Assembly: GCA_019456225.1 (NCBI GenBank)
Contig: VRUI01000020.1
Location: forward strand, 1-64,000
Source: Planctomycetota bacterium
Lineage (GTDB): Bacteria; Planctomycetota; Phycisphaerae; Sedimentisphaerales; Anaerohalosphaeraceae
DNA: 64,000 bases
Direction: 5' to 3'
In this document: positions 17,301 to 25,310 of the stretch, piece by piece
Layout of the letters: each line of letters begins with the position of its first letter
Numbering within the stretch: position 1 is the first letter of the stretch
Made by a program: the position numbers and the translations under genes
The notes under the pieces: model-generated
Told to the model about the DNA's origin: nothing
The model's input: only the letters and a program-made list of their open reading frames with translations
The model's database searches: none

Positions 17301-18802
17301 AGTTGAGACAACTGCTGTACCTGGGCCTGAACATAAAGGTATTTCGCCTCGACGTGGGCGGGCAATAACTGGATAACTCTTTGGGCACTCTCAGCAGACT
17401 TACGAAAATTCCCATTTCTAGAAGCATTCTTGGCAAGCCAAAGATGTGCCTGCCAGTATTTAGGGTTATCTACCAAGATCTCTGACATTTCTCTAACAGC
17501 GGCAGCGGAATCATCCGCCCTGGCATAGGCCAAAGCCAGTGACATTCGATCTTTCGGCGGCACAGAAAAGCCCGGTGTCCTGAATATCAAATCTATCACC
17601 TCTCGCCAGGCCTTGACAGACTCAAACGGACCACTCTTCTTGTCAATATCCGTAAGCACCGCTTCAAAACGGGCTACTGCCAGCGGCAGCATTTTTTTGT
17701 CTTTGAGTTTAGAAATACATTCTTTAGCCTCTTCAATCTTGTTGCACTGAAGATAAACCTCCGCCGCAGTCGACATGAAATCCCAAGGGTCACGTTCAAG
17801 TGCCTTTCGAGCATTCTTGACGACTTTGAGAACCTTATCCTTCGAGTTTGTTCTCTTGGCAAGGTCAACCCAGGAAACCCACATACCCAAATTCCGAGGA
17901 TCGTCAGCGGCAATATCTTCCAAAATCTTTTCTGCTTCATCAAGTTTGCCTGCTATTGCAAGAAGTTTCGCAAGCATTAATTTGTCATCAGCGGCGGTAA
18001 TTTCAAACTCCTGTACCTTTGCCAGATCGCTATCGAAACCTTCTCTATCATTAAGTCTACGCCGGTAATCCGCACGCATCATATACGCTTTGGCTGAGGA
18101 AGGATTCTTCCCTACCGCATCGTTGATCCATTTCTCCATTTGCTCGAGAATTATCTTTTTCTTCTGTTCGTCAGTTTTATCTTCCATCTGTCCGGCAAGT
18201 TGGTAAGGAACAAACTGCGCCATAAGCTCATAAGCTGGAATATGTTCCGGGTGAGCTTTTATAATTGCATTAAGCTTCGTTACGGCACCTTCCTCCTTTA
18301 CGACACCTTCCTTTACGACATCTTCAAACTTCTTCTGGAGAGCCATTGCCTTTGCAAGCAGCGTGCCAAGATCGGGATTTGACTCAATATCTGGAAACTT
18401 CGAAAGGATCAGTTCTGCCTCACCGGACAGGCGCATCTGAAGATACATCTCCGAGATTTTTTTCGTCGCCTCAACTTCAGAATTATCGACTTGGAGAATC
18501 ATCCGGTAAGCACTAATCGCCTGATTTATATTACTTTTGCCGACAGGACGCCGATTCATCTGAGCAGTAGCGTACTTGTGCAGCATCTCAATATCTTCCG
18601 GGTTCGATGAAATATATCGACCCAGATGAGACGCCACCTCGTCCCATTTATGCTCGTCAAAGGCCTTGATGCCCTTTTCATAAGCAAGACCTGACTTTTG
18701 CCCCTTCTGCCATTTGCGTAATCCATAGGCAGTGACACCAAGCATCATAGTAGCTATCAAAATAACAACCAGTAGTTTCCAATTAAAATATCTCCTCGCC
18801 AT
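14393..18802 (-). CDS. Giant membrane-anchored TPR protein
   Basis: 1469 residues. After a basic start, one N-terminal membrane helix (LLVVILIATMMLGVTAYGL, about residues 10-28) is followed by some 35-40 predicted TPR-like helix pairs filling the rest. Clear examples are EKGIKAFDEHKWDEVASHL, AYRMILQVDNSEVEATKKISEMYLQ and, near the end, AISLYERVHDIRPDDLIVLNNLAWAYCQ. It is probably a periplasmic scaffold held in the inner membrane. Large TPR proteins of this kind (PrsT-like) accompany exosortase/EPS loci, which fits its place next to the sugar transferase. It starts with ATG preceded by GAAAGGA. Function in assembly is inferred only. Confidence 0.85.
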   Translation of the reverse strand: MARRYFNWKLLVVILIATMMLGVTAYGLRKWQKGQKSGLAYEKGIKAFDEHKWDEVASHLGRYISSNPEDIEMLHKYATAQMNRRPVGKSNINQAISAYRMILQVDNSEVEATKKISEMYLQMRLSGEAELILSKFPDIESNPDLGTLLAKAMALQKKFEDVVKEGVVKEEGAVTKLNAIIKAHPEHIPAYELMAQFVPYQLAGQMEDKTDEQKKKIILEQMEKWINDAVGKNPSSAKAYMMRADYRRRLNDREGFDSDLAKVQEFEITAADDKLMLAKLLAIAGKLDEAEKILEDIAADDPRNLGMWVSWVDLAKRTNSKDKVLKVVKNARKALERDPWDFMSTAAEVYLQCNKIEEAKECISKLKDKKMLPLAVARFEAVLTDIDKKSGPFESVKAWREVIDLIFRTPGFSVPPKDRMSLALAYARADDSAAAVREMSEILVDNPKYWQAHLWLAKNASRNGNFRKSAESAQRVIQLLPAHVEAKYLYVQAQVQQLSQLDPEASPPDPEAIKLQIAELEKIPSMAIQAELLRFRMAIGKKDFEAAEKIADKLKSDYPDDIRAAMAMANLNLVQDKLDETIVLLEQMVKDFPKATDPVQYLVSILASKDQQERGIELLNEAIARNDNPAAKLNFSFILADFYLRWNRQNELYELLKALDLDEKHPKNIQIKTRLLMTQKFAKDPAAGQSIVDQIKAIVGENSWLWRYHQSRLWYLSEDFKSHYTEIVSLMKRNLLENPTDQASRLLLAGSYFKAGDVQVAFSMYREAFDREPDNLKVIIPMVSALYQAGQFELADEIMSKVSAKTLQNPQLSRLKVDSHIRQGDYSTASELLRSSLLAISGSNSDKLTLAMLEMEQKNYSEAAKMLDGLKDTVSEPGFLRSVVAAQIQLSVQQNNYDEAIRICDKLVEEDSVAASLLIRARMYYTIKNNERALVDYNMAIQKEPENSDTWVARSRFYASTNEMQKAIDDMVKAISVGETNLAKALSLVKSIQEATEDTSDALSDAETDVKKQKNTLVQIQRQTILLMLSSGIEDAVNKGRELLAKALTENPGEVELMMINARLLFSRGTVPSRNESAEILVEITRKTSSNVEAWSLLGQIALARQQYDKAIAYAQRGLLSRPNDRRLMLLKARGESGRSPAFAIATLKALYDLDPANLDNAIYLADTYSQSEQTRKAVELLEAQLKKIEDEQDSLRCRVALAQARYRDGKTEQAAKDFALLMESKDVSVVTLATYTNLLLGSRDYEECFKQVSDWIAKNPEDSLEAIGVIERLVNASAGNDKVMKLAISTFEKIIEGHPDAPNALQGMAVLYQMVEQNDKAISLYERVHDIRPDDLIVLNNLAWAYCQEKGNYQQALEMANRGLKKAPEYIDLIDTRGFIYSKLGQFDKAIIDFQKCLELYPGTNPAIISTRLHLAKAFEKTGQKDMAIKELNTILLLKQNLSASIREMKKADFKEALDLLNTLSKRG

Positions 18803-18876
18803 AATATTAATCCTTTCAAATAATTTTTTTGTTTCTTCCCATTAAGTAAGGTAGTTCATACCCACACTATATTTTG

Positions 18877-18908
18877 TTTGCTAATAGCTAATTACTAATT
18901 GCTGAAAA
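18877..18908 (-). repeat. Heptad array after sugar transferase gene
   Basis: Read on the minus strand it is AGCAATT-AGTAATT-AGCTATT-AGCAAAC, starting about 5 bases after the TGA stop of the sugar transferase gene. Four units at exact 7-base spacing. Confidence 0.6.
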
Positions 18909-20537
18909 TCAAAACTGCTTGATAAACTCTTTAATCAACTTCGTTGCCGTCTTCCAACTTATCCACAGATCCTGTTTAAGCGATATGTTTTTGACATACT
19001 TAGTATCGTAATGTATCCATTCCTGGAAATCCCTGGAGGGTTCACGGGTCCTGCAAATCTGCCACAGACCGGTTATGCCGGGCCTAACAGACAACCTGAT
19101 ATCCCGCCATGACGGACACAGCGTGTTTTCAGACTCCGGCGAAGGCCTTGGCCCCACAACGCTCATGTCGCCCTTAAACACATTGATAAACTGTGGTATC
19201 TCGTCAATGCTGGTGTCCCTTAGAAACTTACCGACGGCACTTATTCGCGGGTCATCTTCCATCTTGAACTGAGGACCGTCGATCTGGTTCACGATCCGAA
19301 GATTATCCTGCATCTTTTCGGCATCGACGATCATAGTACGGAACTTAAGGCAGCTAAACTCCTTGCCGCCACGCCCCTGCCGCCTTGCTCCATAGAACAA
19401 AGGACCCGGCGAATTAATTTTTAAAGCGATCGCCACCAGAACAAACACGGGAGCAAAAAGCATAAGCATCGCCGCCGAAAACAATACGTCCAGACCGCGT
19501 TTCAAAAAGATCGGATAGGAAAACTGACGCCATCCGTGAAACTTACCATGGTCGAGGGCTTCAAGCTGGAAATCTTCAAATGGCTCCTCAGTCCATCTGC
19601 CTGTGTCTGCCTTTTCCGCGGCCCAGTCAAAAGACGAGTCCATTACCAGACGGTACTGAACAACGCCACCTGTAGGGACAGTAACACCATCTGCGATCAC
19701 ACAAGAATTTACTACCGCCCCAGCCGAGACAGTCACATTATCGCCAATAATCGCCGGACCGATCACTAAAGCCTTTTCGCCGATAGTAACGTTTTTACCG
19801 ACGACAACCTTTCCGATCAAACGCCCGTCTCGGGCTATATCGCAATCGCCGCCTACAGCAGGCGTGTCGATAGTTTTAAGCTCTGCCATAAGCAGACTCA
19901 TAAGCCCCTTTTCAGTCTCCAGGTCCAGAACACTTCCGCCTGCATCGACGGCAGTGATTTCCAGACCGCCCTTTTTGCAGGCCGTTAAGAATTCATCAAA
20001 GTCCACCGGCAACTGACCATCTTTGAGTATATTTTCGATCGCACCATTCCTAACGATCAGCAGATGCGGCCACTGCTGCGGCATCGGTGCGTAGTTGGCA
20101 ATATCCGAGTAAAGCCTCCGGCATCCAGCGATCTGGTTGTTGGGAGCAAAGCGGAAATTTTCGCGGTAAGCACTTAGCTGAGGGTCAATATTTATGGCAA
20201 CAATTTCAGATTTTGAAGCGTCGATAATTCGTCCAAGCAGGTCAGGATCTACGCGGGTGGCGAATCGGCCGTTGGATACTACGAAATGGGTTTGTTTCGT
20301 ATTATTGCTTTGAGTGGTACTTAAAAGCAGTTTTTTACCGTAAGAAATGACAGATTGCAAACTCTCAAGACCCCAATTTTCCGGTATCGCAAGGATCGCA
20401 CCTTCATCCATAACCCCGGAATCACAGAGGGCGTCACGAAGTACTCCGGCAACGGAAACGCAAGACAAAGCAGTCCTGATACGACCATCAGCAGAAGTAC
20501 TCGGATCGGTATTAGAATGTAAGATTTTAAGATGCAC
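18909..20537 (-). CDS. Initiating sugar-phosphate transferase fused to hexapeptide/NTase-like domain
   Basis: 542 residues in three parts. Residues 1-215 resemble a degenerate nucleotidyltransferase (LLIVRNGAIENILKDGQLPVDFDEF) without a visible GXGTR signature. Residues about 230-295 are left-handed beta-helix hexapeptides (IGKVVVGKNVTIGEKALVIGP, IIGDNVTVSAGAVV). Residues about 340-542 are a WcaJ/RfbP-type bacterial sugar transferase: helix, PGPLFYGARRQGRGGKEF, LKFRTM, DEIPQFINVFKGDMSVVGPRP, RPGITGLWQI. This module moves sugar-1-phosphate to undecaprenyl phosphate at the inner membrane and starts the polymer. The N-terminal fusion is unusual for the family. Confidence 0.88.
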   Translation of the reverse strand: MHLKILHSNTDPSTSADGRIRTALSCVSVAGVLRDALCDSGVMDEGAILAIPENWGLESLQSVISYGKKLLLSTTQSNNTKQTHFVVSNGRFATRVDPDLLGRIIDASKSEIVAINIDPQLSAYRENFRFAPNNQIAGCRRLYSDIANYAPMPQQWPHLLIVRNGAIENILKDGQLPVDFDEFLTACKKGGLEITAVDAGGSVLDLETEKGLMSLLMAELKTIDTPAVGGDCDIARDGRLIGKVVVGKNVTIGEKALVIGPAIIGDNVTVSAGAVVNSCVIADGVTVPTGGVVQYRLVMDSSFDWAAEKADTGRWTEEPFEDFQLEALDHGKFHGWRQFSYPIFLKRGLDVLFSAAMLMLFAPVFVLVAIALKINSPGPLFYGARRQGRGGKEFSCLKFRTMIVDAEKMQDNLRIVNQIDGPQFKMEDDPRISAVGKFLRDTSIDEIPQFINVFKGDMSVVGPRPSPESENTLCPSWRDIRLSVRPGITGLWQICRTREPSRDFQEWIHYDTKYVKNISLKQDLWISWKTATKLIKEFIKQF

Positions 20538-20879
20538 GATAAAAAGCTGCCAGTTTCCAGTTTTCAGCTTAAAGATTAAAAGACTAAATAAAAAGTTGAA
20601 CGATTGTAGTACTAATCCCGATGTACATCGGGACTAATTAAAAAACGTGAGTAGTGAGTAAGTAGTAAGGCGTAAAGCGTAAGGAGTAAAAAACAGCTAT
20701 CAGCTTCCAGCAGCCAGTTGCCAGCTAACTATGTTCTGGTTCCCGGGTTCCTCCTTCGGCGGACTGTAAGCAACCGGGGATGACAAACTCTAATATGTTA
20801 AGCAAATTACTGTCGGCAAGATGACGGCAGTACAGGTCAGCAACGGTGGGCCGATGCACCCAAAAATGTAATATTGCCG
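20538..20879. repeat. Repeat-rich intergenic region
   Basis: No gene seen. It contains CAG/AGC heptads (20548-20575 and 20694-20730, such as CAGCTATCAGCTTCCAG), a different heptad run GTAANNN (20653-20692: GTAAGGCGTAAAGCGTAAGG), and the 18-bp palindrome listed separately. The part from 20740 is unique sequence with no coding sign and lies just downstream of the broken hepT. Confidence 0.5.
20616..20633. repeat. 18-bp perfect palindrome
   Basis: TCCCGATGTACATCGGGA reads the same on both strands. It has no loop and no T-run, so it is more like a protein site or a dispersed palindromic repeat than a terminator. Confidence 0.55.
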
Positions 20880-21023
20880 TTATTCGCTGTCGTCCAAATT
20901 TCCGGCATCCAGGGTCTTCATGTCGTCAAGAAAGCCCTGGTACCCCTGACCCTCGACATAATCGACGATCCTGTCGATTGCATCGAGAATATCCAGCATA
21001 CGTAGCTTACTGCGTCTTGACAT
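20880..21023 (-). pseudogene. Truncated HepT-like (HEPN) toxin
   Basis: ATG at 21023 overlaps the end of the nucleotidyltransferase gene and encodes 47 residues: MSRRSKLRMLDILDAIDRIV, then DYVEGQGYQGFLDDMKTLDA. This is the N-terminus of the DUF86/HepT fold, which normally runs to about 110-120 residues with a C-terminal RX4-6H ribonuclease motif. Here the frame leaves the family after KTLDA and stops, and no HepT-like continuation appears in other frames downstream. The toxin should therefore be inactive. Confidence 0.6.
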
Positions 21024-21342
21024 CGACAAGTTCTCCTTTAATCTCCTCGGCAAAGCGACCTTTTACTGACGGTTGAGTAACCAGGTCTACCTTTCGGCCC
21101 AGAATATCTTCAAGATAAGCCTTGAGACCCTTGAAATGAGCGTATGTCGTATGAGCAAACTCAACAACTATATCCACATCACTTTCAGGCCCGCAAGCAT
21201 TTCTGGCCACAGAACCGAAAATGCTGAGGTGCCTGACGCCAAAAGAGTTGATACGCTCCAGATGGGCCTGTAGAATATCGACCGCCTCCTGGCAAGTCAA
21301 AGAATGCAATGAAGTATTTCCAGTATTTCTCATAATTGTCAT
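21007..21342 (-). CDS. MNT-domain nucleotidyltransferase (MntA-like antitoxin)
   Basis: 111 residues from the ATG at 21342. It carries the minimal nucleotidyltransferase signature GSVARNACGPESDVDIVVEF (GSX10DXD) and the following FKGLKAYLEDILGRKVDLVT. MntA proteins neutralise the partner HEPN toxin HepT by adding AMP to it. The gene overlaps the broken hepT by 17 bases, the standard operon layout. The open frame extends upstream to 21411, but those residues (MLLAFCFLLFTLFIL) are encoded by heptad repeat DNA and are unlikely to be translated. It seems to be an antitoxin left after loss of its toxin. Confidence 0.75.
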   Translation of the reverse strand: MTIMRNTGNTSLHSLTCQEAVDILQAHLERINSFGVRHLSIFGSVARNACGPESDVDIVVEFAHTTYAHFKGLKAYLEDILGRKVDLVTQPSVKGRFAEEIKGELVDVKTQ

Positions 21343-21376
21343 TGTAGGACCCGAATAAACCGAGTCAAGGATAAAA

Positions 21377-21488
21377 AGCGTAAAAAGCAGGAAGCAGAAA
21401 GCGAGAAGCAAGAAGCTAGTTGCTAGTTGCTGTTAGCTCATTGCTGTCTGCTGTTAGCTGTCTGCTGATTGCTGTTAGCTGTCTGCTA
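21377..21488 (-). repeat. Dyad heptad array after the Wzz/kinase gene
   Basis: On + it reads AGC heptads (AGCAGGAAGCAGAAAGC), turns over near AGCTAGTTGCT at 21414-21424, and continues as GCT heptads (GCTGTCTGCTGTTAGCTGTC). On the gene strand it begins inside the kinase stop codon (AATAGCAGACAGC, TAG = stop). Confidence 0.75.
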
Positions 21489-23840
21489 TTCACTAAATCC
21501 TATGGATTCTATTTTTTCGTCGTCTTCTTTGTGCATGTGTATGAAAAGCGACTCTGCGTTTCTGCTGCTCACCGTCTTGCCGTAACCTGTGTAGCCGTAC
21601 TGGTAGTAACCCTGCTCGGAAGGCACGTTGCTCAGGATCGTGCCGAGGAGATTAACACCGACCTGCGAGAGCCTTTCCTTGGCAAGTTTCATCTGCTGCG
21701 TCGTCGTCTTGCCGATGAAGCATGAAAGCACAACTGCATCGGACATCCTCGCCCAGATCATCGCATCAGGGAAAGCCAACAGAGGAGGAGTGTCAATTAT
21801 CACATGGTCATATTTCTTCGCTATAGCATCGATATACTGGCCGGTCAAAGGTGAAGTAAGCAACTCGAAGGCGTCTGAGCAATTACGGTCATCACAGGTC
21901 AGAACATCCAACCCGGTCGAAGGCATAGAACAAACCGCCTCCTGACAGTCGGCTCCGAAAAGAAGATCCTGAAGCCCTCTGCTGCCCTTGGGCAGACCGA
22001 GAAGCTTTGCTATTCCGGGACTTCGCATATCACCATCGATCAAAAGCACTCGCTTTCCGGACTTTGCCATACTGGTGGCAAGATTGATAGCGAGCGTAGT
22101 CTTACCCTCGCCGCTGCCGGGGCTGGTTATCACAAGTCTGCCAGGTGCGATACCGCCGTTACCGTTGAGGACGCTCAGGTTAGCACGGATAGTCTGGAAG
22201 TCCTCGGCAATCCTGCCGGGCATAAGCGACTTCTTGACACTGCCTATACTCGTCGTTGTACCGATGACGCGAATGTCCACACTCCTGGAAACATCAGCGG
22301 GCTTGCGGAGACGCTGGTCGACCTTGGTCCTGAGGAACGCAAGCCCGACACCTGCTGCAAGAGAGCCAAAGACAGCTGCAAGCGAAAGCTTAATACGCTT
22401 GTCGGCCTTTGAAACAACATCTGCATTGTACGCAACGGTTATCCGATTGGGCCGCTTACGCTCCATCTCCATCTCCCGGATACGCCTGGAAATAAGTTTA
22501 CCCTGCTCTTCTTCCAGCCTAAGCAAATCCTTTTTGTCCTGGATTGCAAGCCCAATATTACCAACGTCCCTCGTGGCGATATCTTCATTCTTGAGCAAAA
22601 TCTCAAACTGAAGCTTCAAAGATTCGTTAAGCTCGAGACTGGACTCAGCATTTTCAAGGATTGCCCTGATATTAACAAGCTCCTGCTTACCCTTGAAGGC
22701 AGATTGCCGCTCTTTCTTGCTGTCATAGACCTTGCCGACATCTTCCTTGCGCTTATCGACTTCGTCCTGGTACAGGACAAGAACTTTCTTTCTGAGTTTG
22801 TACTCAGGGTGTTCAGGATTAAAGCTGAGCGCCGCCGCCATCAGCTGACGTTTATAAAGGGCAACCTCGGAGGTAAGAGAGTTGAGGGTAGTATCTGCAT
22901 TGATATACTCGTTTCTGTCAGGGTCATCAATATCAGCGACATACTGAGCCTCATTAGGATCAGCGGACTCTTCAGCCACTTCGAGAATCTCTATCTTCTT
23001 TTTAAGGACCTTAACATTTACTTCAAGCTGGAGAACTATGGCCTCGTACTCAGTCACCTTGCTAAAGAGCATACTTTGACGCTGAAGCTTCATTTTCTGT
23101 TGAGGTTCCAGATCCAAACTACCGTACTGCTTGCCAAGCTCCATTATTGCCGCTCGATAGTTCGTGACCTTCTTGGAAATCGCCTTCTTTTCTTCTTCGA
23201 GAACCTTTAGTTTGTCCTCCTCTATCCGCAAGGCTTGAACAACTTCAATCGCCATATACGACTCAACAAAAGCATCAACGATCTGCTGAGCCTCGGAAGC
23301 GTTTTCGCCGGTCATAGTAACATAAATAAGATCAGTACCTCTGGCGAGATCAGCTATAATAATACCATCAGCGACCGCTTTTTTAAGAATCTGCTCGGGA
23401 GTAAGGCTAATCTTTTCACCTCTTAGCTTTTCCTTAAGGAAATCTATAGGGTCAAAGGGAGGTTTTTGAAGAAACTTCAATTTCTTTTTGATGAGCTTAT
23501 CGACAACTTTTCGACGAATGGGATCACTGGTAATAATCATCGACTGAGTTCTCATAAAGGTGTCGCCAACGCCTCTCTCAACTTCACCTGAAAGGATACT
23601 TTCCTGGGCAGATTCAACCTTAATAGCCGCCTGAACTGTGTATACAGGCTCAATTAACAGCATAATCGCAGGGACGGCGACTACATTGATGACAATAAAG
23701 ATGGGCATGAAGATGTACCACCGCCGCAGAATACCGGCAATGACTTCAAAGATGGAAGGACCGGTGTTTTCGGGGGGCACCTCTTGAGCAAGAACCCTGG
23801 GTTCGATAGCGTTGGTATTATTATTATTCATTTCATTCAT
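21486..23840 (-). CDS. Polysaccharide co-polymerase/BY-kinase fusion (Wzz-Wzc type)
   Basis: 784 residues controlling polymer chain length and export. N-terminal Wzz domain: TM1 near 40-65 (RRWYIFMPIFIVINVVAVPAI), a long periplasmic coiled coil (about 200-450), then TM2 (SLAAVFGSLAAGVGLAFL, near 485-505). C-terminal cytoplasmic tyrosine kinase: Walker A SPGSGEGKTT near 570, Walker A' VLLIDGDMRSP, Walker B HVIIDTPPLL, and a Tyr cluster YYQYGYTGYGK near the C-terminus for autophosphorylation. This is the Gram-negative fused arrangement. It lies within the EPS locus. Its TAG stop is part of a heptad array. Confidence 0.93.
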   Translation of the reverse strand: MNEMNNNNTNAIEPRVLAQEVPPENTGPSIFEVIAGILRRWYIFMPIFIVINVVAVPAIMLLIEPVYTVQAAIKVESAQESILSGEVERGVGDTFMRTQSMIITSDPIRRKVVDKLIKKKLKFLQKPPFDPIDFLKEKLRGEKISLTPEQILKKAVADGIIIADLARGTDLIYVTMTGENASEAQQIVDAFVESYMAIEVVQALRIEEDKLKVLEEEKKAISKKVTNYRAAIMELGKQYGSLDLEPQQKMKLQRQSMLFSKVTEYEAIVLQLEVNVKVLKKKIEILEVAEESADPNEAQYVADIDDPDRNEYINADTTLNSLTSEVALYKRQLMAAALSFNPEHPEYKLRKKVLVLYQDEVDKRKEDVGKVYDSKKERQSAFKGKQELVNIRAILENAESSLELNESLKLQFEILLKNEDIATRDVGNIGLAIQDKKDLLRLEEEQGKLISRRIREMEMERKRPNRITVAYNADVVSKADKRIKLSLAAVFGSLAAGVGLAFLRTKVDQRLRKPADVSRSVDIRVIGTTTSIGSVKKSLMPGRIAEDFQTIRANLSVLNGNGGIAPGRLVITSPGSGEGKTTLAINLATSMAKSGKRVLLIDGDMRSPGIAKLLGLPKGSRGLQDLLFGADCQEAVCSMPSTGLDVLTCDDRNCSDAFELLTSPLTGQYIDAIAKKYDHVIIDTPPLLAFPDAMIWARMSDAVVLSCFIGKTTTQQMKLAKERLSQVGVNLLGTILSNVPSEQGYYQYGYTGYGKTVSSRNAESLFIHMHKEDDEKIESIGFSE

Positions 23841-23846
23841 AATTTA

Positions 23847-24054
23847 CAGCCTCCAGCTCACAGTTGCGAGCAAAATTACAGCTTGAATTTTTGTAGATAT
23901 CGGATGTTAGATTAAAATAAGCAAGAAGCAAGTAGCAGGTAGCAGGTAGCAGGTAGCAGGTAGCAGGTAGCTAACCGCTCTTTGCTCTTTGCTCTTTGCT
24001 GTTTGCTGTCAGCTGTCAGCTGTCAGCTCATTGCTGTTAGCCGGCTACCGCCGG
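23847..24054. repeat. Dyad heptad array between rfbB and the Wzz/kinase gene
   Basis: A CAG/AGC run (23847-23880) is followed by AGCAAGAAGCAAGTAGC and five near-identical AGCAGGT units (23919-23970), then the turnover AGCTAACCGCT at 23969-23979, then GCT heptads (CTTTGCT three times, GCTGTCA three times) up to the rfbB stop. The left side is purine-rich and the right pyrimidine-rich, so an RNA copy could fold on itself with G-U pairs. Confidence 0.8.
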
Positions 24055-25107
24055 CTAACCCTGACCCAGCCTTTCGCCTTTGTATTTATTGTCTCTGATC
24101 GGTTTCCACCACCACTCATTGTCGAGATACCATTGAACTGTCTTTTTTATGCCCGTTTCGAATGACTCTTTAGGCTCCCAGCCGAGTTCTGCTTTTATCT
24201 TGCCGGCATCAATGGCGTATCTTTTGTCATGGCCGGGACGGTCCTGGACAAAAGTTATCTGGTCCCTATAGCTTGTCCCGTCGTCTTTTTTTCGCAATTC
24301 ATCCAGAATATCGCAGATCGTCTGAACAACTTCTATATTTTTCTTTTCACTGTTTCCGCCAATATTGTAGGACTGGCCTGGAACACCTTTTTCAAGCACG
24401 GTGCAAAGTGCCCTGGCATGGTCGTCTACAAACAACCAGTCCCTTACATTGTCGCCTTTACCGTACACCGGCAATTCTTTTCCATCGACAGCATTAAGGA
24501 TTACCAGGGGAATCAGTTTTTCCGGAAAGTGATAGGAACCGTAATTATTAGAACAGTTTGTCATCAAAACCGGCAAGCCGTAAGTATGGTACCAGGCCAT
24601 AACAAGGTGATCCGAAGAGGCCTTACTCGATGAATACGGAGAGCGAGGGTCATAAGGCGTCTTTTCCGTAAACAAACCAGTTTCACCAAGGCTGCCATAA
24701 ACTTCATCGGTAGAAATGTGCTGGAAACGAAAAGAAGCTTTTTTCTCATCGGACAACTTCTGGAAATACTCTCGTGAAATATCGAGAAGGTTATAAGTGC
24801 CCAGGATATTGGTTGTAATAAATTCTCCCGGTCCGTCAATAGATCTATCAACGTGAGATTCGGCGGCAAGATGCATTACCGCATCAGGCTCAAACGAATC
24901 AAAGATTTTTTTGACTTCCACAAAGTCACATATATCGGCTTTAACAAAACTGTAACGCGGGTCCTGGTCAACAACTTTCAACGATTCAAGATTCCCTGCA
25001 TATGTCAACTTATCAAGATTTAACACAGTATGTTCCGTATTCTGTATCAGAAATCTTATTACCGCCGAGCCAATAAAACCCGCACCACCTGTTACGATTA
25101 TTTTCAT
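24055..25107 (-). CDS. rfbB: dTDP-glucose 4,6-dehydratase
   Basis: Extended short-chain dehydrogenase (RmlB) of 350 residues that converts dTDP-glucose to dTDP-4-keto-6-deoxyglucose, the first committed step to dTDP-deoxysugars. Seen: NAD motif GGAGFIGS at 7-14, [39 protein letters not shown], catalytic YSSSKAS and [18 protein letters not shown], all typical. The RmlC-like and RmlD-like genes lie about 16 kb upstream in the same locus; no rmlA is obvious. AAGGA before the ATG is part of a hairpin (25110-25128). Its TAG stop runs straight into a heptad array. Confidence 0.96.
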   Translation of the reverse strand: MKIIVTGGAGFIGSAVIRFLIQNTEHTVLNLDKLTYAGNLESLKVVDQDPRYSFVKADICDFVEVKKIFDSFEPDAVMHLAAESHVDRSIDGPGEFITTNILGTYNLLDISREYFQKLSDEKKASFRFQHISTDEVYGSLGETGLFTEKTPYDPRSPYSSSKASSDHLVMAWYHTYGLPVLMTNCSNNYGSYHFPEKLIPLVILNAVDGKELPVYGKGDNVRDWLFVDDHARALCTVLEKGVPGQSYNIGGNSEKKNIEVVQTICDILDELRKKDDGTSYRDQITFVQDRPGHDKRYAIDAGKIKAELGWEPKESFETGIKKTVQWYLDNEWWWKPIRDNKYKGERLGQG

Positions 25108-25109
25108 GG

Positions 25110-25128
25110 CAAAATTCCTTGAATTTTG
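25110..25128 (-). promoter_or_regulatory. Hairpin enclosing the rfbB ribosome site
   Basis: CAAAATTC-CTT-GAATTTTG is a perfect 8-bp dyad with a 3-base loop. On the rfbB strand the loop and adjoining bases are the AAGGA ribosome site, a few bases before the ATG. The fold could limit initiation, but the stem is AT-rich and weak. Confidence 0.4.
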
Positions 25129-25310
25129 AGCAAGAAGCAGGAAGCAGGAAGCAAGAAGCTAACTGCCTGCTATTCGCTCATTGCTATTTGCTGTTTGCTC
25201 ATTGCTATTTGCTATTTGCTGTTTGCTGTTTGCTACTTGCTACTTGCTCTTTGCTGTTTGCTACTTGCTCTTTGCTGTTTGCTACTTGCTCTTTGCTGCT
25301 TACTAACTAC
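25129..25310 (-). repeat. Dyad heptad array overlapping the exosortase 3' end
   Basis: On +: AGC heptads (AGCAAGAAGCAGGAAGC), turnover AGCTAACTGCCTGCT at 25158-25172, then about 18 GCT heptads. From about 25240 these form a 21-base higher-order unit of three heptads (ACTTGCT, CTTTGCT, GTTTGCT). The last 70 or so bases are translated as the exosortase C-terminus. Confidence 0.8.

Noticed and set aside
21343-21411. N-terminal extension of the MNT protein (MLLAFCFLLFTLFIL)
   Set aside because: Encoded by heptad repeat DNA; the family starts near the ATG at 21342 or 21333.
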